A stretch of 64,000 nt of DNA, taken from assembly GCA_963789255.1 (NCBI GenBank), contig CAWBJW010000003.1:248001-312000 (forward strand), read 5' to 3'. The translations under genes were made by a program, and so were the position numbers. Each line of letters begins with the position of its first letter. Within the stretch, counting starts at the first letter, position 1. The notes under the pieces are model-generated. The model was given only the letters and a program-made list of their open reading frames with translations. It searched no databases and was not told the origin of the DNA. The DNA comes from DATARH01 sp963789255. Lineage in GTDB: Bacteria; Pseudomonadota; Alphaproteobacteria; ATCC43930; CGMCC-115725. Shown here one piece after another: positions 37,463 to 44,727 of the stretch.

Positions 37463-37712
37463 TTCTGTGCTCCCGTACGGCTAGGCGACCGTGTGCACCA
37501 TAGCATGGCGCGACCGTCTACGCGATTCTCGGAGGGCGGCGCCCTGAGCGCATTCCCGGCTTTCAGGGCCGCACCGTGCAGGCAATGAATGCAACGGCTT
37601 GCGGTTTGCGATCCCCCCGATATGGACCGGTTTTGGAGGATCGGATCAGAATCCGATGCTGTCAGGCTTCGGATGCCGATGCCCGCGATGACGCCGAGCG
37701 AGTTGGAAAGCG

Positions 37713-38702
37713 ATGACCAAGTTCACACGGTGGCTGATCCTGCTGTCGGTCGGCACGCTGCTCTTCGGCGCGCTGTGTTTCGGCAGCGGGCTGCTGCTCG
37801 GTCTATATCTCGGCCATACCGAACTGCCCGGCGCGGTGGTCGCGGTCCCGTCGGCTGCCCCGGCCGTCGCCGTCACCCGGCCCGGCCTCGCATTGCCCGC
37901 AACACCGGCGCTTCAGGCGCCGGCCCTGCCGGTCCCACCGGCGCTCCCGTCGAAGCCCGCTATCTCCGTCCAGCCGGGCGGAGTCCAGGTCACGCCGCCG
38001 ACCGCCGGCGTTCTGCTCGCGGCTCCAAAGGCGCTGGACAGCTCCGCGGGCGCACCGACCGGAGCGGCACCGGCAACGGCAATGGCTACGCCTGCAGCGC
38101 CGGCCGCAGCATCGCCAGCCGTGACGGCGGCGGGGACGGCCGCTGCATTCCCGGTGCGGCCGGTGGCGGATCTGCAAGTCGGCGTGCCGGCGGATGAGGA
38201 GCCGGCCTCGGAACTGCGCGGATCGCTGGTCTCCGGCGCCGAGACGTTGGCCGCGGCATCAACCCAGCATCCGGCGCCAGACTCCGGGTTGACAGCACCT
38301 CCCGGCAACGGCGCCGCGCCGTCCGCGGGCCCGGCAGCAGCGACATCGGCACAAGCCGCCGCCGGCCAGGCGCCAACCCCGGTGCCGGCTCGCGCGGAGC
38401 CGCCGAAACGCGCCTTCGCGGTGCGCGTCGGCGCCTATCTCGAGCCGGGCGCGGCGCAGCGGCGCGCCGGGTTTCTGCACCTGCGCGGCTACCAGCCGCT
38501 GGTCTTGTCGTCACGGCAGCCGGAAGAAGGGCTGACCTGGTATTCCGTCGTGCTCGGGCAGGCGAATGATCTGGCGGCGGCACGCCGGCAGGCCGAGCAG
38601 TTCGAGGGTGATCAGCAACAGCACCCGGAGATCGTCAGTTGGTCGCTGGTCCCCGGCGGCGGCGCTGCAGGCGCGCCGCCGCCGGGCTCACCCGCGAAAT
38701 AG
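37713..38702 (+). CDS. SPOR-domain membrane protein with Ala/Pro-rich linker
   Basis: A 329-residue protein. One N-terminal membrane helix (LILLSVGTLLFGALCFGSGL), then about 190 residues of Ala/Pro-rich linker, then a C-terminal SPOR-like domain: RAFAVRVGAYLEPGAAQRRA, then YQPLVLSSRQPEEGLTWYSV and LGQANDLAAARRQAEQFEGD. The topology puts the SPOR domain in the periplasm, where such domains bind denuded peptidoglycan. In this T6SS neighbourhood it could anchor or guide the machine through the cell wall, which is inference. The linker's composition may hide repeats. Confidence 0.8.
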   Translation: MTKFTRWLILLSVGTLLFGALCFGSGLLLGLYLGHTELPGAVVAVPSAAPAVAVTRPGLALPATPALQAPALPVPPALPSKPAISVQPGGVQVTPPTAGVLLAAPKALDSSAGAPTGAAPATAMATPAAPAAASPAVTAAGTAAAFPVRPVADLQVGVPADEEPASELRGSLVSGAETLAAASTQHPAPDSGLTAPPGNGAAPSAGPAAATSAQAAAGQAPTPVPARAEPPKRAFAVRVGAYLEPGAAQRRAGFLHLRGYQPLVLSSRQPEEGLTWYSVVLGQANDLAAARRQAEQFEGDQQQHPEIVSWSLVPGGGAAGAPPPGSPAK

Positions 38703-38764
38703 CGGCGGGTCGAGCGGTGCGCCAACGGCTGCGCATCATTGCCGGCCGCCAATCGCCGGCAGCT

Positions 38765-39691
38765 TCAGATCGTCTTGATGAAGCTGACCGCGTAAAACCC
38801 GAAATTGTCGGCGTTGGCCAACGCCTTGTCCTGGGCGAACGTGGCGAGACCCCGAGATTTGATCTTGCCGTAGCAATGATCCTTGGTCGCCAGCACCTTG
38901 TGCGTCAGCTCGTGATAGGTGGTCTGCGCCGCGCTTTCGATGGGGTCGGGATCGGCCAGGAAGTGCTTGCCCATGATGACCCGATAGCCGCTGCCCGCCG
39001 TCTGCGTCCATACGAAACCGTACACGTTACCGCCCGTAAAGCTGGGCGTCGTCTCGCCGAACGGGTCGTCGCCGTTCACCAGATGGATCTGGATGTCCTC
39101 GCGGTTGACGATGATCACGCGCTTGTGTTGGAACGCATCCCACATCTTCTTCAGGTCGGCCTCGACTTTCGCGACGGCGGCGTCGCCGAGGGCGCCGAAC
39201 CAGCGCTGCAAGCGGGCCTCCTCGGCGACGGCGCCGGCGTTGGGAATTCCCTTGTCACCAAACATCCGGTTGAGTGCCCCACCGAGATCGGCGACCTTGG
39301 CGATCCCCTCGACCGCCAATTTGGCGCAGTCGTAGGCGTCGGACCAGCCCTTCCTGGCGGCGATGAAGCTGGGTGTCGTCGAACCCCTCATAGACGACAC
39401 TGCCCTTGCTCGTGTCGCTGACGCCAACCGGGATCGTCACCCTGATGTTTGGCAGCAGCGTGCCCTGCTTCAGCAGCAGCGCGCCCCGCCTGATCTCGTC
39501 GAGCAGCCCCTGCGGCTGCAGGTGGCGCCCCGGGGTGTGGGCTTGGCGAAATTCGATGAGCTGCCGTATCAGTTTGGTCACCGCGCCTTTGCGGTTGCGG
39601 ACGGACGTCTCGGCATCGGCCTTCTGTTTCTGCCAATCGACAAAGGCTTCGCAGATGGCGTCGTAATGCGCCAATGATCCCTTTGCCGATA
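38765..39691 (-). pseudogene. M35-like (aspzincin) metallopeptidase, T6SS effector candidate, split by IS630
   Basis: The C-terminal domain reads QTTYHELTHKVLATKDHCYG, a HExxH zinc site with a following Asp, then LATFAQDKALANADNFGFYA, the signature of the lysine-specific metallo-endopeptidase (PF14521) type. The N-terminal helical part contains GSLAHYDAICEAFVDWQKQK and VTKLIRQLIEFRQAHTPGRH. One extra C near 39368 joins the two parts. At 39691 the gene is cut by the IS630 element. Removing the element with one TA copy restores an open frame across the junction (EGPGGTISAKGSLAH) into the right flank. It lies near vgrG and DUF4280 genes, suggesting a delivered effector. Confidence 0.75.
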
Positions 39692-39782
39692 TAATACCAA
39701 GTCCCTCCGAGCGCGACTCACGTAGGGGATTCCCAAGGCGAGGAGAATGTGATTCACCGTGGCAAACGAGAGGGGGTTTGCC

Positions 39783-40843
39783 ATGGCGGCAGCGGTTCGC
39801 CTTCGGGAGGGTTACGACGCGGTAGGATTGCGCGATCTGGCGAAGCGGTCTGTGGATGCCGCTCAGACCCGACGCTTGTTGGCTCTGGCGGCGATCTATG
39901 ACGGCGGATCTCGCACCGAGGCCGCCAAGATGGGTGGCGTCGGGCTGCAAACGGTGCGGGACTGGGTGTTGGCTTTCAACGCCGAGGGGCCGCCTGGCTT
40001 GGTGAACGGCAAGGCCCCGGGCAACGCGCCGCTGCTCACCGAAGCGCACCGGCAAGCGTTGCTGGAGATCGTCGAGAGCGGTCCGATCCCGGCGGTTCAC
40101 GGCGTTGTCCGCTGGCGGCTGGTCGATCTGGCGCAATGGGTGTTCGAGGAATTCCGCATCTCGATCAGCAAGCAGACGCTGAGCCGCGAATTGCGCGCTC
40201 TGGGCTTGCGCAAGCTGTCGGCGCGACCCCGGCACCACGCCCAGGATGGCGAGGCCCTGGCGGCGTTCAAAAAAACTTCGCCGAGAGCCTCGACGTGATT
40301 GCCAAGCGCGACGCGGCCGGCAAGCCGATAGAGATCTGGTTTCAAGACGAGGCCCGGATCGGCCAGAAGAACAAGATCACCCGGCGATGGGCACGGCGCG
40401 GGACGCGGCCCTCGGCACCCCACGATCAGAGAACGCGCTCGACCTATATCTTCGGCGCGATCTGTCCGGCCAAGGGGACTGCCGCCGGCCTCATCCTGCC
40501 GCGCTGCAATACCGCCGCGATGGCGCTGCACCTGGCCGAAATCTCCCGAACGGTTACACCGGGCGCCCATGCCGTCCTGCTGCTCGATCAGGCCGGCTGG
40601 CACCTCTCCGCCAAGCTCGACATCCCCGACAACATCACCCTGATGCCGCTGCCCCCGAAGTCGCCGGAACTCAATCCGGTCGAAAACATCTGGCAGTACA
40701 TGCGCGACAACTGGCTCTCCAACCGGGTCTTCCAGTCGTACGGCGACATCCTCGATCACTGCTGTCATGCCTGGAACAAGCTCGTTGACCGGCCATGGAC
40801 TATCATGTCGATCGGCCTGCGCGATTGGGCCCATCGGTTCTAA
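39783..40843 (+). CDS. IS630-family transposase, two frames joined by -1 frameshift
   Basis: A DDE transposase. Frame 1 (to 40298) holds the helix-turn-helix region: LREGYDAVGLRDLAKRSVDA, EAAKMGGVGLQTVRDWVLAF and ISISKQTLSRELRALGLRKL. Frame 2 holds the catalytic core: IEIWFQDEARIGQKNKITRR (first Asp), HAVLLLDQAGWHLSAKLDIP (second Asp) and PPKSPELNPVENIWQYMRDN (Glu). At the join TTC AAA AAA AC reads KKN after a -1 slip on A7, as in other IS630 members. The ATG at 39783 is chosen for the GAGGGGG just upstream; a GTG at 39759 is in frame. About 350 residues, complete. Confidence 0.9.
40269..40276 (+). promoter_or_regulatory. Probable programmed -1 ribosomal frameshift site (A7C)
   Basis: Seven A followed by C, in zero frame TTC AAA AAA ACT. 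A -1 slip gives AAA AAA AAC and continues directly into the DDE domain. This is the standard arrangement in frameshifting insertion sequences and differs from the scattered breaks elsewhere in the window. Confidence 0.75.
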
Positions 40844-40998
40844 TCAGCGGGATTTGGTATTAGTTCCTCCGGGTCCTTCCCCAACGAAAATCGCCCACGC
40901 GGGAGGCGCAGCGCCCGGCAAAAACAGCGTTACGGTCCGCTCTAAGGCTCGCTTTGGGTATCTATTCTCAGAACGTTGCCTCGATTGATCGCGCGCGA

Positions 40999-41457
40999 TT
41001 ATTGTGGAACCCCAGCCTCACCACACCGCTGCCTTTCAGTATCCTTCCAGATTCGGTAGTTGGACTCATCCTTGGCTTGCAAGAACGCTGCGGAAACGAA
41101 GCCCGCCTGAACGCATATTTGCATCCGATTGCCTTGCCGTTCAGCGATCCGATATTGCTCCACCGCATCAGCGGCTACTTGGTTTTCGATGCCCTGCATT
41201 GGGTCCGCCGCGTTCAAGGAATCGGATTCCGCGTCTAGCTGCCGCTGCTCCTGCGCCCGCTTTTCCAGGGCGTTGACGTGCGCGTTCCACGCTTCGCCTT
41301 GCTGCTGCAACGTCATAGGCGTAGTCGGAGCCGGCTTCGATTGTTCGTGCCGTTGAATAGCTGCCACGTGCAAATCATCAACCGCGATGCTCAGCACGCC
41401 CAACGCAGCGGTGATAACAACCGCGTAACCGATGCGCCGTTTTGTGGAATCTTTCAT
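40999..41457 (-). CDS. Membrane-anchored small protein of unknown function
   Basis: A 152-residue protein starting MKDSTKRRIGYAVVITAALG, one N-terminal helix followed by a polar helical domain (LQQQGEAWNAHVNALEKRAQ) and a C-terminal part with two Cys (RMQICVQAGFVSAAFLQAKD; DTERQRC). The N-terminal helix and lack of a cleavage site suggest an inner-membrane anchor facing the periplasm. The ATG at 41457 follows CAGGAGTCAGAC and overlaps the previous stop as ATGA. Third gene of a three-gene overlapping set; I do not recognise the family. Confidence 0.65.
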   Translation of the reverse strand: MKDSTKRRIGYAVVITAALGVLSIAVDDLHVAAIQRHEQSKPAPTTPMTLQQQGEAWNAHVNALEKRAQEQRQLDAESDSLNAADPMQGIENQVAADAVEQYRIAERQGNRMQICVQAGFVSAAFLQAKDESNYRIWKDTERQRCGEAGVPQ

Positions 41458-41712
41458 GTCTGACTCCTGTTGAGCGCCGCAAGCACATAGTCGATACGGT
41501 TTGCCGCGAGGTGTTGTTGCGATCCGCAGATTGCTCGCCATACCCCTGGAACGGCTGATAGTTGCCGGCGCGGGTTTTCTTCGCCACAACGTCACGCCAG
41601 AACAGAGTTGCGGCCCGCTCTAAAGGAACACTTTTGATTGCGTCCATGCCCGCCGAATCCAACCCCATTCCCCGATCGTCGCGCCCGGCTTTAACTCGTT
41701 GTCGGAAATCAT
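41454..41712 (-). CDS. Small unknown protein in a three-gene overlapping set (frameshifted)
   Basis: Pieced together from three frames: MISDNELKPGATIGEWG, then LDSAGMDAIKSVPLERAATL followed by VVAKKTRAGNYQPFQGYG, then QQHLAANRIDYVLAALNRSQ and T. The start overlaps the stop of the upstream membrane gene, and its TGA overlaps the ATG of the downstream gene (ATGA), both strong signs that this reconstruction is right despite two breaks. About 85 residues. Not recognised; it has no signal or membrane segment. Confidence 0.5.
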
Positions 41713-42371
41713 ACGTTGAACAAAATCCAAACGACCACGACGAAGGCCACAAGGGCAGATAACGCAACGCTCATAGGTATTTTTCTTTCCAGGCCGATAC
41801 TTTTCGGGCTCGCGAGTTCCATGCTTGCTGGGCTGACGCCTGCCGGGATAATGACGCTTGCCTCCGCAGGTCTCTTTTCCGCCGCGGCAATCGGTGGCGC
41901 CGAGGGAAGCGATGCCACATACCGATCGCGCAGGACGAAGGCAAGGGTCAGGAAAATCGCCCCCACGAAGAATCCAACGACGGCTGCGCCTCCCGTCATC
42001 ATCGCCCCACCAAGAACGGCGCCGGCAACCTCAGCGCCGGTACTCGATCCCTGGTGGGCCGCAAACACGGTCGAAAAAGCGATGGCTACGAAAGGGAGCG
42101 CCAAGCCAGCAAGGCCATTGATGAAGCAAAGGCGGCTCCACACCGATGACACGCGCCCGGTGAAGGCGATAAGCGCCGTTAGAATAAAGGCTATTGCCAT
42201 GCCGGCGAAGGGGAGAGGCCCGCCAGAATCCAAATCCATTCTACACGCGGGATGACACGAAGCAAGAATGCTTATGGAGCGTTCTTCGCCCGTCAGAAGG
42301 GTGATCGGCATTGCGATGGTAAAGATGCCGATCATGCCCATGACAATGACAGCGAGAATTCTGTTGCCCAT
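41709..42371 (-). CDS. Multi-pass membrane protein of unknown function
   Basis: A 220-residue protein starting MGNRILAVIVMGMIGIFTIA with about five membrane helices: AMAIAFILTALIAFTG-like, NGLAGLALPFVAIAFSTVFA, GGAAVVGFFVGAIFLTLAFV and MSVALSALVAFVVVVWILFN. The loop ASCHPACRMDLDSGG holds two Cys and is probably periplasmic. It is the first gene of the overlapping set on the minus strand. GC is moderately lower than the chromosome average here. No family recognised. Confidence 0.7.
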   Translation of the reverse strand: MGNRILAVIVMGMIGIFTIAMPITLLTGEERSISILASCHPACRMDLDSGGPLPFAGMAIAFILTALIAFTGRVSSVWSRLCFINGLAGLALPFVAIAFSTVFAAHQGSSTGAEVAGAVLGGAMMTGGAAVVGFFVGAIFLTLAFVLRDRYVASLPSAPPIAAAEKRPAEASVIIPAGVSPASMELASPKSIGLERKIPMSVALSALVAFVVVVWILFNV

Positions 42372-42459
42372 ATCTGCGGGTCCCTAGACGGCTTGCTTTT
42401 TGGCACCATCGAGGCCGCGCTCGATTAGCCGGCGGGCGGTCTCATATCACCGATATGGC

Positions 42460-42503
42460 GATATGGCGATTGCACCCGTCGCTTGATAAGGGGCCTTCGC
42501 GGC
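42460..42503. repeat. 44-bp direct repeat, copy 1
   Basis: Reads GATATGGCGATTGCACCCGT CGCTTGATAAGGGGCCTTCG CGGC without the spaces, identical to 43143-43186. The two copies flank the gene at 42685-43086. Copy 1 is preceded by a partial duplication (CGATATGG). Confidence 0.85.
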
Positions 42504-42684
42504 AGCGGGCCGCGGGGCTCCCGCCGTCGTCGCCGAAACACGCCTTTGCGGATCGGCAATATCTCAGCCGCGGGCCGGCCGCGCTTCGATGACGCCGCGC
42601 CACGGGCCGCTCTAAGCGCGCCGAGCGCAACGCTACCGCCCTTTCGGTTCGCATCCATTTTGCATGCGCCGCGCGCATAGCCGC

Positions 42685-43086
42685 CTATCTCCGGGCGGGC
42701 ATCTGGCAGCCATCTTTCTCGGTCATGCGATATGGCTTGGGGCAGAACTCCGAGACGATCGGGCCGTGATGTCCTTCGCCAGAGTTGGCCTTCGGATAGT
42801 ATAGCACGGTGTCCTGGGTCCCCGGTCCGCGACGCGAGAACTCAGGCTCAGGCGGCGAGGCTGGCTCGGCGGCGACGGGCGGAGAACTCACGCTGTCGCA
42901 GACCTGCCCCCATTGGCCATCGTTTTCAAAATGATTATTGCTGGCCGGCAGCCACACAGTTTGGCACACGGTGCGATCGACGGTCTGCGCGTGTACGGGT
43001 ATCGAGGACGCAAGGGCCAGCATCACCGCAAGCGCGACGAGCGGGACGGGGGCCACCGAGGCTAGCCGGTATCCGTTGGGTGCCAT
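42685..43086 (-). CDS. Exported Cys-containing protein of unknown function
   Basis: A 133-residue protein. Its signal peptide (VPLVALAVMLALASSIPVHA, then Q) is followed by a mature part with five Cys: DRTVCQTVWLPASNNHFEND, GQWGQVCDSVSS, SEFCPKPYRM and EKDGCQMPARR. A Pro/Glu/Ser-rich linker separates the Cys clusters. Disulfide-stabilised small secreted protein is the simplest reading. It is flanked by the direct repeats at 42460 and 43143 and is not recognisably part of any family. Confidence 0.6.
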   Translation of the reverse strand: MAPNGYRLASVAPVPLVALAVMLALASSIPVHAQTVDRTVCQTVWLPASNNHFENDGQWGQVCDSVSSPPVAAEPASPPEPEFSRRGPGTQDTVLYYPKANSGEGHHGPIVSEFCPKPYRMTEKDGCQMPARR

Positions 43087-43142
43087 GGTTATTTGACGAT
43101 CCTCCCGAGGGCGGCGGCCTGTGTACTACCGTTACGGTAACC

Positions 43143-43186
43143 GATATGGCGATTGCACCCGTCGCTTGATAAGGGGCCTTCGCGGC
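43143..43186. repeat. 44-bp direct repeat, copy 2
   Basis: Identical to 42460-42503. After it, a weaker similarity continues (copy 1 GGGGCTCCCGCCGTCG, copy 2 GAGGCTCGCGCCGTCG), so the real dispersed element is longer than 44 bp, perhaps to about 43265. Confidence 0.85.
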
Positions 43187-43580
43187 GCCGGCTTCGGCCG
43201 GAGTGAACCGCGAGGCTCGCGCCGTCGATTTTGCTTGGGAAATAGGGTGACAGTTTACTGAATTCCGTCGCAGGGGTCGCTCGTGCGAGGTCGATGACGA
43301 GGCAGGTCGGCGGGCGATTTCGATGAGGAAGGCCGAATGTGGGCGCGCTTGCCGGCGCTGCAGCGAGGGAGCATTGAAACCCGAACCAAAATTCCCTATT
43401 TGTTCTCGCCGACGAATGATTGGATGATCATGTGGATTGTGGCGCGTCACCGGCGCGAGCAGGTGCTGAGCGGCGACGGCCTGGCGGCAACCAAAGCGTG
43501 TCTTTCTCCTGTTCCTGCCCAGTATTATCAGGTGGAACAGGCTGACCCGCGCCGCCGGAATAAACGTTAAGGTTGTACCC
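43187..43580. other. Intergenic region, no supported gene
   Basis: Begins with the remainder of the dispersed repeat. The rest shows no supported reading frame on either strand up to the ubiB fragment. Confidence 0.5.
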
Positions 43581-43978
43581 ATGAGCGACGACGACAGCTT
43601 TACCGGCCGTTTCAGGCGCTATGCCCGGGTCGGCGGCGCGATGGGCGGCCTCGCGGCGCGGCTCGCCGGCGAGCGCTACCTCGGGATGCCGATCGATCGC
43701 GGGCGCCATGCCGCCGATCTGAAGGCCGCGCTCGGCGGCATCAAGGGGCCGCTGATGAAGGTGGCGCAACTGCTCGCCACGATCCCCGACGCCTTGCCCG
43801 AGGAATATGTCCGCGAGCTGATCCAGCTCCAGGCCAACGCGCCGGCGATGGGCTGGCCGTTTGTCCGCCGCCGCATGACGGGCGAATTGGGGCCGGACTG
43901 GCAGGACCGGTACAGGAGCTTCGAGCACGAGGCGGCGCGCGCCGCCTCGCTCGGCCAGGTGCATCGCGCGACCGCAAC
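43581..43978 (+). pseudogene. ABC1/UbiB-type kinase, N-terminal fragment
   Basis: Starts MSDDDSFTGRFRRYARVGGA and continues with the ABC1 signature helices GIKGPLMKVAQLLATIPDAL (the KxGQ-like motif is KVAQ), VRELIQLQANAPAMGWPFVR and EHEAARAASLGQVHRATA. Homology stops abruptly after 'HRATA' at about 43975, where the sequence becomes an antisense transposase. The nucleotide-binding and catalytic parts (about 300 residues) are missing. The open frame runs on to 44594 but the extra part is shadow sequence. A truncated gene or a chimeric join. Confidence 0.82.
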
Positions 43979-43979
43979 C

Positions 43980-44300
43980 GGCGGGGGCGACGATCGAGGG
44001 TCGTTCGGCGGCAGCAGCGGCACGGTCGTGGTCGTCAAAGAGGATCGGGGCCAGACGGCGTCGCATGTGGAATTCGACGTAGTAGGCCAACATGCAGAGA
44101 AAGACGTGGGCGCGCACCCGCGGCGCCGTCCAATGGAAGACCGGGCGGATTTCCAGATCAATCGTCTTCAGGCAGCGGAAGGCGCGCTCGACCTGGGCCA
44201 AGGATTTATAGGCACCGACGGTCTGTTCCGCCGTGAGGGCCGCCGACGGCAGGTTGGTGCGGATCACATAGAACCCGTCGAGGCGGGATTCGCTGGCGAC
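43980..44300 (-). mobile_element. IS1634/IS4-type transposase fragment
   Basis: About 107 codons on the minus strand: LDGFYVIRTNLPSAALTAEQ, then AYKSLAQVERAFRCLKTIDL, EIRPVFHWTAPRVRAHVFLC and LAYYVEFHMRRRLAPILFDD. The YREK-like 'SLAQVERAFRCLK' helix with its catalytic Glu is characteristic. Only the C-terminal third of the transposase is present and no ends are visible. It is fused in frame to ppk2 on its left in reading direction and abuts the ubiB fragment on the other side. Confidence 0.8.
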
Positions 44301-44711
44301 GTAATGGGACCGGTTGAAGCTGCCGATCCGCCCGCGTTCCGGCAGGTCGCGTGTCGTGCGCCAGAGAAAATCGTGTTGCAACTCGGTGGGGCTGGGATGC
44401 TTGACGCTGAAGACTTGGCACCCTTGCGGGTTGACTCCAGACATCACGTGCCTGATCGCGCCGTCTTTCCCAGCGGCATCCATCGCCTGAAAGATCAACA
44501 GGACGGCATAACGGTCGGACGCGTAGTGAAGCTGCTGCATCGCGCTGAGTTGCGCAACGTGGTCTTCCAGAAACTTTTTCTATTGCTTCTTTGACTTGTA
44601 CGCCGGATCGATGACCGCCGGCCATTTTTTGAGATCCACCGCATTACCTTCCCCGGCTCGGAAATCATTTGTATTGATTTTTATTTCGATCCTTTCAGCG
44701 GCGCTGCCCAC
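44301..44711 (-). pseudogene. Polyphosphate kinase 2 (PPK2) N-terminal fragment with in-frame stop
   Basis: From a GTG at 44711: VGSAAERIEIKINTNDFRAG, VDLKKWPAVIDPAYKSKKQ, then a TAG, then in the same frame KKFLEDHVAQLSAMQQLHYA, LIFQAMDAAGKDGAIRHVMS (the PPK2 Walker A region) and GVNPQGCQVFSVKHPSPTEL. A deletion of three bases (KKQYQKF type to KKQ-stop) could explain the TAG. Homology ends at FNRSHY (44301), where the transposase starts; Walker B and the lid are gone. So the gene is doubly damaged. It lies just downstream of the P-type ATPase. Confidence 0.8.
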
Positions 44712-44727
44712 ATGACCCGAGTTCGGT

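Larger units (their letters stand above)
39692..40862 (+). mobile_element. IS630-family insertion sequence, complete
   Basis: About 1.17 kb bounded by matching ends: TAATACCAAGTCCC at the left and GGGATTTGGTATTA at the right (inverted, one mismatch). The outer TA at each end is the expected IS630/mariner TA target duplication. It contains one transposase gene in two frames. It sits inside the metallopeptidase gene and is the only complete insertion sequence in the window. Confidence 0.88.

Noticed and set aside
43337..43570. Short ORF before the ubiB fragment
   Set aside because: No start signal, no recognisable pattern, and it lies in DNA next to a dispersed repeat.
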